Shown here: piece by piece, positions 51,772 to 60,282 of the stretch
Position numbering within the stretch: position 1 is the stretch's first letter
How the letters are laid out: the number at the start of each line of letters is the position of its first letter
Assembly (NCBI GenBank): GCA_902787575.1
Contig: CADAGX010000017.1
Location: 1 to 64,000 of the forward strand
Direction of reading: 5' to 3'
Length of the DNA: 64,000 nt
Origin: an uncultured Bacteroidales bacterium
GTDB taxonomy: Bacteria; Bacteroidota; Bacteroidia; Bacteroidales; Bacteroidaceae
Notes under the pieces: generated by a model
Told to the model about the DNA's origin: nothing
Databases searched by the model: none
What the model saw: only the letters and a program-made list of their open reading frames with translations
Translations under genes and position numbers: made by a program

Positions 51772-53307
51772 TTACATTGCCACTTTGAACGTCCGGCCGT
51801 CCACCTTCACGAGATAGACTTGCTCCTCGGCCAGACGGACTTGCGTTGTGCCACGCTTCGCTTCTATGGCCTTCACCTGCTTGCCGTCCGTGGTGAATAT
51901 CGTGGCCTGCACCGCCTCGCCCTCGTTCTGTACGCTCAGCACGCAGCCGCTGGCTGAAACACGAAGCACATCTTCGGTGGATATTTCGCCCACGGCACTA
52001 CCGTCCTCCTCAAAGACTACGCAGAGTTCCGAGTCGTCCGTCAGCGAGGGTGTGGTGTACGAGCCGTCGGCTGCTATGCTGGCCGTCGCATCTGCTCCGT
52101 TGAATGTCAGGCTGCTCACCTTCCAGCCCTCCTCAGCTTTTATCATCATCTTATAGATGGCTTTTGTTCTACACTTCATTCTTACGCCTCCGCCTATACC
52201 GCTTTTTATTGTCAACAAACAATCTTTCACACCGAAGTCCCGGGTTCGCACCTTTGAAAACAAGCACCATACAGGTGCAATCAAATAATTATCTTCGCCA
52301 CTTGCTGGCACATATAGTATTGTCCTGTCATATACATCTGAGTCGAATGCATTTCCTGCCACATTATAACATGGCATTTCACTGGCACATAATATGATTG
52401 ACAAATTTGTGCTGGAAAAGGCATTATTTTCTACCTTTTGCAAAGTCCCTGTTATATAAAGAGAAGCTAACCCGGAACAACCAGAGAATGCACCGCTGCC
52501 AATGCTCGTTACGCTCTCGGGGATGGTGACCGAGGTCAGACCCGTGCAATGATTGAACGCATATTCTCCAATGCTGGTCACACCTTCCAAAAGAGTGATA
52601 GAGGACAGATTCACACAATAACCGAACGCTTGAAGTCCAATGCTCGTCACACTCCCTGGAATGGTGACGGAGGTAAGACCGTCGCAGCCTGAGAACGCAA
52701 ACTCTCCGATGCTCGTCACACTCGAAGGGATGCTAACGGAAGTCAGACCCGAGCAGCTACGGAACGCATGGTTTCCGATGCTATCTACACTCTCCGGTAT
52801 GACAAGTTCGGTAACCTCTTCTCCTTTTATATATAGATGATGAGCATTATATAATGGATTGGAATTAATACCAACGAATTTTATACTACATAGATGCTCG
52901 ATGCTAGTAAACTCGGCTTTAGTCAGGCTTGTGCAGTCATTGAACGCCCATTCTCCTATGCTCATCACGCTCTCTGGAATGGTGATGGAGGTCAGTCCCG
53001 TGCAGTCATTGAACGCATATTCTCCAATGCTGGTCACACTTGAAGGGATGGTAATGGAGGTCAAGCTTGTGCAGCCAAGGAACGCTCTGCGTCCGATTCT
53101 CGTCACGTTATATGTATTATTTTCATACATTATAGACATAGGTATTATTACTTCCTTCCCACCACCCCAACCGATTACTTCGGCTTCAAACGTTGTTAAG
53201 TTTAAGTTATAATATATTTTATCCACCAGAACAGCGGAGCTAACCTTTGTCGTAAGAAACATCGCACAAATAGTAATTACGAGCCTTAAAAGTACTTTTG
53301 TTTTCAT
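51772..53307 (-). CDS. BspA-like leucine-rich-repeat surface protein (LRR_5)
   Basis: A 511-residue exported protein. The signal peptide (LLRLVITICAMFLTTKVSSA) is followed by a beta-strand block and about nine repeats of the 23-residue type AFxxCTGLTSITIPESVTSIG (residues ~70-300), the Treponema/BspA-type LRR. The C-terminal part has a bacterial-Ig-like region (about 390-440) and ends in VYLVKVDGRTFKVAM, a sorting-tail-like strand. Related proteins bind host or bacterial surfaces. GC content is visibly lower than in neighbouring core genes, consistent with transfer. Not in an operon; repeat copy 2 lies just downstream. Confidence 0.9.
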   Translation of the reverse strand: MKTKVLLRLVITICAMFLTTKVSSAVLVDKIYYNLNLTTFEAEVIGWGGGKEVIIPMSIMYENNTYNVTRIGRRAFLGCTSLTSITIPSSVTSIGEYAFNDCTGLTSITIPESVMSIGEWAFNDCTSLTKAEFTSIEHLCSIKFVGINSNPLYNAHHLYIKGEEVTELVIPESVDSIGNHAFRSCSGLTSVSIPSSVTSIGEFAFSGCDGLTSVTIPGSVTSIGLQAFGYCVNLSSITLLEGVTSIGEYAFNHCTGLTSVTIPESVTSIGSGAFSGCSGLASLYITGTLQKVENNAFSSTNLSIILCASEMPCYNVAGNAFDSDVYDRTILYVPASGEDNYLIAPVWCLFSKVRTRDFGVKDCLLTIKSGIGGGVRMKCRTKAIYKMMIKAEEGWKVSSLTFNGADATASIAADGSYTTPSLTDDSELCVVFEEDGSAVGEISTEDVLRVSASGCVLSVQNEGEAVQATIFTTDGKQVKAIEAKRGTTQVRLAEEQVYLVKVDGRTFKVAM

Positions 53308-53317
53308 ATAATGTGTT

Positions 53318-54118
53318 TTAAGAGTTTATAATAAAATTTAATTCTTTATACAAGTAAAGCCAACATTCATCAAGCATTTTCCTTTCATAGTATGTCATAC
53401 TACTTCGAATAAATAGCTTGGTGTCAAAACCAACTTCCGACAAATGAGAACAACTTTTGCCCATAATCGAAACATTTATTAAAGCAGTTACGTATTCTTC
53501 TAATTTGTTTCTTTCTATAAGGATTTTACCTATCTTCACCCTCCTTTCTTTAATTTTTAAAATTTGCAGACGTTCCCATTCTTTGTTCCCCGCCACATAA
53601 TAGTTAACTATTCTATTGACTACATACGCCTTCACTTTTTCCCTATGTTCTTCTATTCCAAATGCATTACCTTGCGAATCGATTATAATATCTTCTCCTA
53701 GTTTACTTTTAATCTCTAATTCCCGCAATGCCTCACAGGGTAAAAATGTTTTATCATCCAATGTTTGCAACAAGATACTAAAATACTGAAATAAGTAATA
53801 AAACTTATCTTCTTCGTGTTTCATTCGATTCAAAAACTCATTTTCTATAACATGGTTTATGCGAATATTGTTTGAACAATCTTTCAAAATTTCTAATTGT
53901 CTAGTTATTTGGATTCGCTCGTTTTCAGCCTGAAACTCTACTCTCGCATTTTTGATTGCTCTACGCTGCATGTTAAATGTAAGGCCTGTTATCAATCCAA
54001 CTGCTAGTGTGGCACAAACCTCAGCTTTATAACCATATAATGCCAATATCGAAAAAGATATAGCCAATATGACTAAAATGTATTCAATAATGGTTATTTT
54101 ATCAAAACCTTCAGCCAT
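53318..54118 (-). CDS. Hypothetical membrane protein, AT-rich
   Basis: A 266-residue protein with two N-terminal membrane segments (IIEYILVILAISFSILALYGY and VCATLAVGLITGLTF) and a long charged, helical cytoplasmic part with a coiled-coil-like stretch (RRAIKNARVEFQAENERIQITRQLEILKD). No known family is recognised. Its base composition is far more AT-rich than nearly all other genes of the window, so recent acquisition is likely. The start is ambiguous between 54118 and 54127. It lies 10 nt upstream of the BspA-like gene on the same strand. Confidence 0.65.
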   Translation of the reverse strand: MAEGFDKITIIEYILVILAISFSILALYGYKAEVCATLAVGLITGLTFNMQRRAIKNARVEFQAENERIQITRQLEILKDCSNNIRINHVIENEFLNRMKHEEDKFYYLFQYFSILLQTLDDKTFLPCEALRELEIKSKLGEDIIIDSQGNAFGIEEHREKVKAYVVNRIVNYYVAGNKEWERLQILKIKERRVKIGKILIERNKLEEYVTALINVSIMGKSCSHLSEVGFDTKLFIRSSMTYYERKMLDECWLYLYKELNFIINS

Positions 54119-54642
54119 AATATTCATAAATTATCCCTACAGCTATCCCGACCCAGCGTTTCACATTTAAGTTTAGTTTGGATATAAAAAGGGCGTGGAT
54201 AGCTTGTGTCTTTGTCTATCCCGCATACAGGCTCTGGAAAATGCCCCGCAAAAGAATAAACGACCAATCAGCCCACGCCGTGATGATATACAATGTCATC
54301 CCGCATGGGGATGGGCATATAATCATCCACGTGAACGTCCCTCGGAGTTTTCTTCTTTTGCTCAAATTTTCCAGATTTGTATGCAGAAGATAACGTTCGA
54401 CAACGTCCTTTCACTCGGCCACAGGCACACGTGCCTCAGCCTCGTAATCCATTAAGATAGTTCGACCCACCGCCCACGAAAAGGGCGATTGCTCACTGCA
54501 AAGATAGAGTAAACGAACGAGATAAGCAAGAAAAGGATGGGATTTTTGTGTGCGTGAAGTTTCGGGAGCGGGAAGGATTGAACCGCGTGAGAGATAACAA
54601 GAATGGCGTGTCACGCGCGACATATAATATAATATAGCAAGC

Positions 54643-54672
54643 GAGGGACGCAGCCTGCTGGCCGCGTCCCTC
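54643..54672 (-). terminator. Terminator after the DUF1080 gene cluster
   Basis: GAGGGACGC...GCGTCCCTC stem (extended by GC pairs, loop about 5 nt) about 67 nt past the DUF1080 stop; on the minus strand it is followed by GCTTGCTATATTAT. Confidence 0.55.
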
Positions 54673-54700
54673 TCGTTTCTGTGCAGTTCACATGCTGCCC

Positions 54701-54733
54701 AACTATGGACTATGCACTATGAACTATGGACTG
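54701..54733. repeat. AACTATGGACTATG short repeat
   Basis: Three to four head-to-tail variants of ACTATGGACTATG between the terminator and the DUF1080 stop; related to 18031-18067 and 60247-60282. Confidence 0.6.
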
Positions 54734-54738
54734 AATAA

Positions 54739-55611
54739 CTAGTCCATCACTTTGATGCGGACGTTGCGATACCACACGTCGTCGCCGTGGTCTTGGAGTG
54801 CGAAGTAGCCGCCGTCCTTACCCTCGTCTATCATCATGCCGTAGGCATAGGGGAATTCGCCGCCCTGGCAGAACTTGCTGGCATCGAGCATCTCTTTCCA
54901 CTTCGGAGTCCAGAGGTGGTACTCGAGCACTTTCTCGTCGTTCTGGTAGTGGATGACCGTGCCCTTGAAGACCACAATCTTGGCCTTGTTCCACTCGCCG
55001 AAGGGCTTTGCGTTCTGCGGCTTGGCAGGTACCATGTCGTAGAGCGAAGCTGCCTGACGGTTGCCGTCCACGCCGAGCTGTGCGTCGATGTGGTTGGCAT
55101 TGTCGAGCACCTGATACTCGGAGCAGCTCTGCCAGATGGGGAGCATCTCGCCGTTGGCGTCCTTGGCTTCCTGGGCCAGGTAGAAGATACCAGAGTTGCC
55201 GCCCTTGCTGATCTTGTACTCGAGCTCGAGGGTGAAGTTGGTGAACTTGTGAGCGAACATGAGGTCGCCGCCGCCTTCGGCCTGTGCCTCACCGGTGCCG
55301 GAACCCTTCAGGTGGATGCACTCGCCGTCGTTTTCCCAGCTGGCAGGCACTGCCGTCTGTCCGTAGCCGCGCCATCCGTCGAGGCTGGAGCCGTCGAAGA
55401 GGATGTAGTAGCCCTCTTCGTCTTGCTTGAGCTGTGCGAGGTCGAACTGCTCGTTCTCTACTATCTCGGCCACTGCAGCCTCAGCAGCTGTGGCTGCCTC
55501 TGCATCCTTGGCACAGGCACACTCTGCGCAACCGCAGTTGCACTTCTTCTCTCCGCAGCAGGAGGCCATCAGTGCGATGGCTGCAGCTGCCATGAAAAAT
55601 ACTTTCTTCAT
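54739..55611 (-). CDS. DUF1080 lipoprotein (3-keto-disaccharide hydrolase family) with Cys-rich N-terminus
   Basis: A 290-residue lipoprotein (lipobox MASC, Cys18). Immediately after the anchor is an unusual cluster with Cys at 18, 19, 24, 26, 28, 31 and 33. The DUF1080 beta-sandwich follows from about 68 (YYILFDGSSLDGWRG) with the usual order GGDLMFAHKFTNFTLELEYKI, GNSGIFYLAQ and ending in VWYRNVRIKVMD. The family includes enzymes acting on 3-keto glycosides. It is the third gene of a minus-strand cluster with a HEAT-DUF1080 protein and a Gfo/Idh oxidoreductase, pointing to oxidative glycoside breakdown in the periplasm. Confidence 0.88.
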   Translation of the reverse strand: MKKVFFMAAAAIALMASCCGEKKCNCGCAECACAKDAEAATAAEAAVAEIVENEQFDLAQLKQDEEGYYILFDGSSLDGWRGYGQTAVPASWENDGECIHLKGSGTGEAQAEGGGDLMFAHKFTNFTLELEYKISKGGNSGIFYLAQEAKDANGEMLPIWQSCSEYQVLDNANHIDAQLGVDGNRQAASLYDMVPAKPQNAKPFGEWNKAKIVVFKGTVIHYQNDEKVLEYHLWTPKWKEMLDASKFCQGGEFPYAYGMMIDEGKDGGYFALQDHGDDVWYRNVRIKVMD

Positions 55612-55657
55612 TGTCGTTCTCTGTTTTATTAAATTGGTTATTAATATGGGTTGGTTC

Positions 55658-58027
55658 TTACTTGAGTTCCTTCACGCGGACGTTGCGGAACTTGATTCCT
55701 GCTCCGTGACCGAGGAAGCCGATGTGACCGGTCTTGTTGAACATACCGGGGTGGTTGCGGTGGTCTACGGTGTAGGGGTTATAGTCTGAGCCGTCGGGAG
55801 CTACGTTGTGTCCCTGGCAGGCCTCGCGTATGTTGCCATCTACGATGGTCTCTCCGTTGACAATGACGGTGATGTGGTCGCCCTTCACGCGGATTTCCTC
55901 GGTATTCCACTCGCCAAGCGGCTTGTGCTTGATGCGCTTGGCCGGGATGACGCCATAGACAGAACCGTGCACCTGATATTTGTGCAGGCCGCTGTAGATG
56001 GGGTCGTCGTGATCGAGAATCTGCGACTCACACATACCATAGTAAGCTGCATCCACGCCTTCGGGTGTGCGGATGCCCACGCCGTTGTTCACACCATGGC
56101 GCACGAAGCAGAACTCGAAGCGATAGATGAAGTCGCGATACTCCTTTTTGGTGTAGAGGTTACCGCCGTTGCCATATCCGGCAGAGACGTAGATGGTGCC
56201 GTTCTGCACAGTGTAGCCACCCTTGTTGCCTTCCCACTTGTCGAGGTTGGTACCGTCGAAAAGCAGTTCGAAGCCTTCTTTCTTCTCTTCGGGTGTGAGC
56301 TGATAGATGGGCGAAGGCTGTGCTTCGGAGAGCATCTTCTTTATCTCGTCCACTGCATAGCCGTCGTCTGCCGTGCCGTGAGCCTTGTAGATGTCCGAGG
56401 CCTTGGCAAGGTTGGCTTTCATCTCGTCGTAGTTGATTTCATCCACACACTTGCCAGCAATCTCCTTCTCGGCCTGTGCGGCAGCGTAGGAGACGTCCTT
56501 GTCGTCGAGGTAGCGTCCCACCACGCTGAAGGCTTTCTGTGTGGGTGCGCCAGCCAGAGCTGCGATGATGGCCTTCTTCGTGTCGGCTGTCTTGGCCACC
56601 TGCAGTGCCTCCTCCAGTTTGCCGCAGCGGCGGTCGATGTTACGTTCGTTGGCTTTCACCAGAGCAACGTACGAGGCGAGTGCGGCCTCGTCGCCCTTCT
56701 TGGCCACCTCCAGCAGCAGCGGAGCGGCAGTGAAATTCTTGGTAGCCTTCAGCGCGCCCAGGGCTTCGGCACGCTGAGCGTCTGTGGCCGTGGCGCTTCC
56801 GTAGGTCTGCACCATGTCTGCGATGGCTTCGTTGGTGGCTGTCTCGGCCAGAGGCTTGTAGATGCGTTCGGGACGCTGTGCTGCCTTCATCAGCGAGGCG
56901 AGCACTTGGTATTGCTCCTTGGCCGGCTTAGCCTGCACACTGGCTGCCAATGCCTTCTGCAGTGTGGGCACCTGAGCTGCATCTGCCTTCTCGAGCAGTG
57001 CGGCCACGGCCTTGGTATCTTTCTCCGTCACCACTCCGGGCAGAGCCTTCACGGCGTCGGCCGAGGTGGCTGCCAGTGCAAGCAGCTGCGGAGCGGCCTC
57101 GTGAATGGCTCGCTGCGAGGCGATGGAGAGCAGTGCTTTCTGCTTCTCGCCGGTGGCGTTCTGCAGTGCTGCAGGCACCTTGGCGTTGAGGCTGCCTTTA
57201 TAGGCCAGCAGGGCTGCCTTGGCTGCATCGCTGTTCTCGGTGCCCAGTGCGGCTATCAGTGCATCAGCGGCCTGTTCGCCACCAATCTTTCCGGCTGCCT
57301 CGATGGCCGCCTTGGCCGTCGGGCCGCCTTTCTTCACTTCGTTCAGTATGAGTGCCGACTGGCTGTCTGCGTGGTTGTCGCCCAACCAATAGAGGACGTC
57401 GGTCTTGGCATCGTCCGAAAGGCCCTTGAACTTCTTGGCCACTCGCAGGATGAGTTCTTCGTCCACCTCCTGATTGGCATACTGGAGGGCCTGAACACGA
57501 TAGGCGCGGTCCTTGCTCTTGAGCGACTTCAGGAGCAGTTTAGTGCAGTCGCCGTAGGTGCCTTTCAAGGCATCGTAGTGGGCTGCATAGGGTGCGGCTC
57601 CCTCGTGTGTGGTGAAGACGTTGGGCTCTACGGCGCTGAGCATGCGTATCTGCGTCTGTATGAGCTGGCGCGTGGTCTCGTCGGGAGCAGAGGTGACAGA
57701 GGTGCGGAAGCCGTCCAGCACGGCGCTCTTGTACTGAAGGTTGGCACAGGCAAAGTTGGTGACGCCACTGATGGCATATTCCACCAGATTGTTCTGCGCC
57801 TTCTCTGTGGGCTGTAGCATTCCCACGAGCAAGGTAATGGTCTGGGGTGCTCCCTGTGCCAGGTATTGCATTTCGCGATTGAAGTCTTCGGCTTTCTGTG
57901 CGGGCATCTGAGCCAGCACGTCCTGAACCACTGTTTCGGGCTTGCGTTGCCGCTCGTCCTGAGCCTGGGCGCTGAGTGTCACAGCAAACGTCAGGGCCGA
58001 AAGGATAATATATAATGTCTTACGCAT
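55658..58027 (-). CDS. HEAT-repeat protein with C-terminal DUF1080 domain
   Basis: A 789-residue secreted protein. The signal peptide (ILSALTFAVTLSAQA) is followed by about 540 residues of alanine-rich HEAT-like helical repeats, then a DUF1080 domain from about 590 (FELLFDGTNLDKWEG) with RHGVNNGVGIRTPEG and GHIGFLGHGAGIKFRNVRVKEL at the end. The DUF1080 part belongs to the 3-keto-disaccharide hydrolase/lyase-like family; the HEAT part may hold partner proteins. It lies between the oxidoreductase and the small DUF1080 lipoprotein in a likely operon. Confidence 0.9.
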   Translation of the reverse strand: MRKTLYIILSALTFAVTLSAQAQDERQRKPETVVQDVLAQMPAQKAEDFNREMQYLAQGAPQTITLLVGMLQPTEKAQNNLVEYAISGVTNFACANLQYKSAVLDGFRTSVTSAPDETTRQLIQTQIRMLSAVEPNVFTTHEGAAPYAAHYDALKGTYGDCTKLLLKSLKSKDRAYRVQALQYANQEVDEELILRVAKKFKGLSDDAKTDVLYWLGDNHADSQSALILNEVKKGGPTAKAAIEAAGKIGGEQAADALIAALGTENSDAAKAALLAYKGSLNAKVPAALQNATGEKQKALLSIASQRAIHEAAPQLLALAATSADAVKALPGVVTEKDTKAVAALLEKADAAQVPTLQKALAASVQAKPAKEQYQVLASLMKAAQRPERIYKPLAETATNEAIADMVQTYGSATATDAQRAEALGALKATKNFTAAPLLLEVAKKGDEAALASYVALVKANERNIDRRCGKLEEALQVAKTADTKKAIIAALAGAPTQKAFSVVGRYLDDKDVSYAAAQAEKEIAGKCVDEINYDEMKANLAKASDIYKAHGTADDGYAVDEIKKMLSEAQPSPIYQLTPEEKKEGFELLFDGTNLDKWEGNKGGYTVQNGTIYVSAGYGNGGNLYTKKEYRDFIYRFEFCFVRHGVNNGVGIRTPEGVDAAYYGMCESQILDHDDPIYSGLHKYQVHGSVYGVIPAKRIKHKPLGEWNTEEIRVKGDHITVIVNGETIVDGNIREACQGHNVAPDGSDYNPYTVDHRNHPGMFNKTGHIGFLGHGAGIKFRNVRVKELK

Positions 58028-58075
58028 TGTTGTCGAACTTTATTTGTGTGTTGTGTCTTCTTACGTTTCGGGTTC

Positions 58076-59374
58076 TCAGATATATTTGCCCCACTCGCCA
58101 CGCATGGGCTGGTTCACCAAGTGGTTTGCCTCCTCGTCGCCCACGAAAAGCTGTGTCTTGGGATCGAAGTGGAGTGTGCGGCCAAGTCGAAGTGCGCAGA
58201 CGCCCATGTTTACGATGGTGGCGCTGTGGTGTCCGTTGCTCTCGTTCAGTGCGAAGGGGCGGCGTGTGCGAACGCACTCCAGGAAGTCTGTGTTGCGCTG
58301 CTCGGGCTCTGGCATCTCGTTGATGAGCTGCTGCACGTTGGGGATGGTGCACTCGAAGCCTTTATACACCTTGCCGTTCGGGCCTTCGATGTAGGGCACC
58401 TTGCCTTTGCTCTCGAATCCCTCACCCTCGAGGATGATTTGGCATCCGTCCTCGTAGGTGTAGGTAATCTGTCGCCAGATGCTTACGGCGTCCGGGTGCT
58501 GCTGCGGTGCGTCCACTTCCACCTTCACAGGGAACGTGTCGTCCTTGCCAAGGATGTACTGCACGGGGTCGATGTAGTGCTGTCCCATGTCGGCCAGTCC
58601 GCCGCCGTCGTAGTCCCAGTATCCGCGGAAGGTCTGGTGTGTGCGGTGCACGTTGTAGGGCTTGAAGGGAGCCGGGCCGAGCCAGAGGTCGTAGTCCAGT
58701 TCCTTAGGCACGGGCTGCACCTCGAGGTTCTCCTTGCCCACCCAATAGAATTTCCATGTAAAGCCGGTGGCACCGGAGATGCGCACCTTTAGCGGCCAGC
58801 CCAGCAGCCCGCTGTCCACGAGCTTCTTAAGCGGCTTCACGTCGGTACCCAGTCCGTAGAAGGTGTCCTTGAAGCGGAACCATGTGTCGAGTCGGAAGAT
58901 GCGAGCATTGCGCTTCACGGCCTCCTCCACACGGCGACCTTCGCCGATGGTACGCGTCATGGGTTTCTCGCAGAAGATATCCTTACCGGCATTGGCAGCC
59001 TCTACAGCCATGATGCCGTGCCAGTGTGGCGGCGTGGCTATATGCACGATGTCCACGTTCGGGTCGTGGATGAGTTCACGGAAGTCGTGATAGGTGGTCA
59101 CCGTCTGGCCGAATTTACTCTTGGCAGCAGCTACAGCCGAGTCGAGGTGCTTCTGGTCCACGTCGCACAGAGCCACCAGCCGGCAGGCGCTGTCGCTTGT
59201 AAAGTGTAGACTCGAGCGGCCAATGCCACCCACGCCGATGATGCCTCGTGTCAGCTGGTCGCTGGGTGCAACGAACGAATTGTTGCCACCCATCTTACCC
59301 AGTGTTTCGCGCGGCACGATTGTGAAGAGTGCAGCTCCGGCTGCACCGCGTTTCAGGAAAGAACGTCTTTTCAT
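58076..59374 (-). CDS. Gfo/Idh/MocA-family oxidoreductase with Tat-type signal
   Basis: A 432-residue secreted dehydrogenase. The N-terminus KRRSFLKRGAAGAALF is a twin-arginine-type signal, implying export with bound nicotinamide cofactor. The Rossmann motif appears as IIGVGGIGRSS near 45, with CEKPMTRT near 133 (the EKP catalytic Lys) and HYIDPVQYILG near 265. In this cluster it would oxidise a sugar to the 3-keto form handled by the two DUF1080 proteins. It is the first gene of the unit and has a good promoter. The substrate is not predictable. Confidence 0.9.
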   Translation of the reverse strand: MKRRSFLKRGAAGAALFTIVPRETLGKMGGNNSFVAPSDQLTRGIIGVGGIGRSSLHFTSDSACRLVALCDVDQKHLDSAVAAAKSKFGQTVTTYHDFRELIHDPNVDIVHIATPPHWHGIMAVEAANAGKDIFCEKPMTRTIGEGRRVEEAVKRNARIFRLDTWFRFKDTFYGLGTDVKPLKKLVDSGLLGWPLKVRISGATGFTWKFYWVGKENLEVQPVPKELDYDLWLGPAPFKPYNVHRTHQTFRGYWDYDGGGLADMGQHYIDPVQYILGKDDTFPVKVEVDAPQQHPDAVSIWRQITYTYEDGCQIILEGEGFESKGKVPYIEGPNGKVYKGFECTIPNVQQLINEMPEPEQRNTDFLECVRTRRPFALNESNGHHSATIVNMGVCALRLGRTLHFDPKTQLFVGDEEANHLVNQPMRGEWGKYI

Positions 59375-59412
59375 GTTGTCTCTTTTGGTTTATATTTAGG
59401 TCCTTTTCACCG

Positions 59413-59443
59413 CAAAGATACAACTTTTAATTAAGACGAACAA
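59413..59443 (-). promoter_or_regulatory. Promoter of the Gfo/Idh-DUF1080 cluster
   Basis: Minus-strand TATCTTTG (59413-59420) with TTG (59441-59443), 20-nt spacer. Confidence 0.7.
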
Positions 59444-59507
59444 AATTTGGCAGAGAAAGTGATTTCAAAAAAACTGCGCAAAAGGCCACGAAGCCGAATC
59501 TTTTTCT

Positions 59508-59515
59508 TACATTTG
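59508..59515 (+). promoter_or_regulatory. -7 element for the DUF554 gene
   Basis: TACATTTG, 34 nt upstream of the DUF554 ATG, divergent from the preceding promoter. Confidence 0.5.
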
Positions 59516-59549
59516 CAGCCGGAAACAAAGAACTGGGAAGAAAGAGATT

Positions 59550-60245
59550 ATGATTGGCACCATCACCAACACGCTGGCTATCCTTGTCGGCACAGCCGTG
59601 GGCGGCACACTCAGGCGGGGCATCAAGCCGCAGTATCAGGAAGCGATGTTCACGGCCATCGGACTGGCCTCGCTGGCGCTGGGCTTCAATGCCGTCTGTC
59701 GCCACATGCCGCAGAGCCACTATCCGGTACTCTTCGTGCTGAGCCTGGTGGTGGGCGGACTGGTGGGTCGCATGCTCAATCTGGACGGGCGTGTGAAACG
59801 ATCAACGCAGCAGGCCACCGAAGGTTCTGACTTCCCGCTCATGCAAGGCCTCACCACTGCCGTGCTGCTCTTCTGCATCGGCACACTGAGCATTGTAGGC
59901 CCCATCAACAGCGCTCTGCTGGGCGACCATACCTATCTCTTCACGAACGCGATGCTCGACCTTGTCACCTCAGCCATCCTCTCGGCCACCTATGGCTACG
60001 GCATCGCTCTGGCGGCTCCAGTGCTCTTCTGCTGGCAGGGTAGCATATACCTGCTGGCACGTCTGTGCGGCAACATTATCCCCGACGAGCTACTCTGCGA
60101 GATAAGCATCGTGGGCGGCACGCTCATCGCAGCCTCAGGCCTTGGCATCCTCCGCATCAAGGACTGCCGCACCCTCGACCTGCTGCCATCGCTCCTCGTA
60201 CCCGTAATTTATTTTCTGATTAAGGGAATCCTCCTCACGGCATAG
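59550..60245 (+). CDS. DUF554 membrane protein (YqgA-like)
   Basis: A 231-residue inner-membrane protein of about seven hydrophobic segments. The opening MIGTITNTLAILVGTAVGG and the CIGTLSIVGPINSALLGD motif near 112 are characteristic of DUF554. Its function is unknown; a transport role is often assumed. The gene is alone on the plus strand and is followed by a short ACTATGG repeat at 60247-60282. Confidence 0.9.
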   Translation: MIGTITNTLAILVGTAVGGTLRRGIKPQYQEAMFTAIGLASLALGFNAVCRHMPQSHYPVLFVLSLVVGGLVGRMLNLDGRVKRSTQQATEGSDFPLMQGLTTAVLLFCIGTLSIVGPINSALLGDHTYLFTNAMLDLVTSAILSATYGYGIALAAPVLFCWQGSIYLLARLCGNIIPDELLCEISIVGGTLIAASGLGILRIKDCRTLDLLPSLLVPVIYFLIKGILLTA

Positions 60246-60246
60246 C

Positions 60247-60282
60247 CAACTATGGACTATGCACTGGAAACCATGGACTATT
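60247..60282. repeat. AACTATGGACTATGC short repeat
   Basis: Two degenerate copies between the convergent DUF554 and BSP-peptidase genes; the same class as 54701-54733. It covers the last codons of the latter. Confidence 0.5.

Larger units (their letters stand above)
54128..54738. other. Gene-free stretch of about 600 nt
   Basis: No convincing gene. Short open frames at 54178-54455 lack family features. CATCCCGCATGGGGATG (54297-54313) is an imperfect hairpin. The 54550-54590 part superficially resembles a tRNA T arm but does not fold as one. A terminator hairpin (54643-54672) and ACTATGG repeats (54701-54733) lie at the right end. Confidence 0.55.

Noticed and set aside
54178..54455. Short open frames as transposase remnant
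   Set aside because: The word HIIIHVNV gave a passing resemblance to small transposases, but no catalytic motif or ends were found.
54545..54600. tRNA 3' fragment or attachment site
   Set aside because: A T-arm-like word (GGATTGAACC) is present, but the loop is too long and no acceptor, anticodon or D arm can be found.
55808..57817. 669-codon plus-strand open frame
   Set aside because: Antisense to the HEAT-DUF1080 gene; leucine/cysteine-rich product arising from the Ala-rich sense codons.
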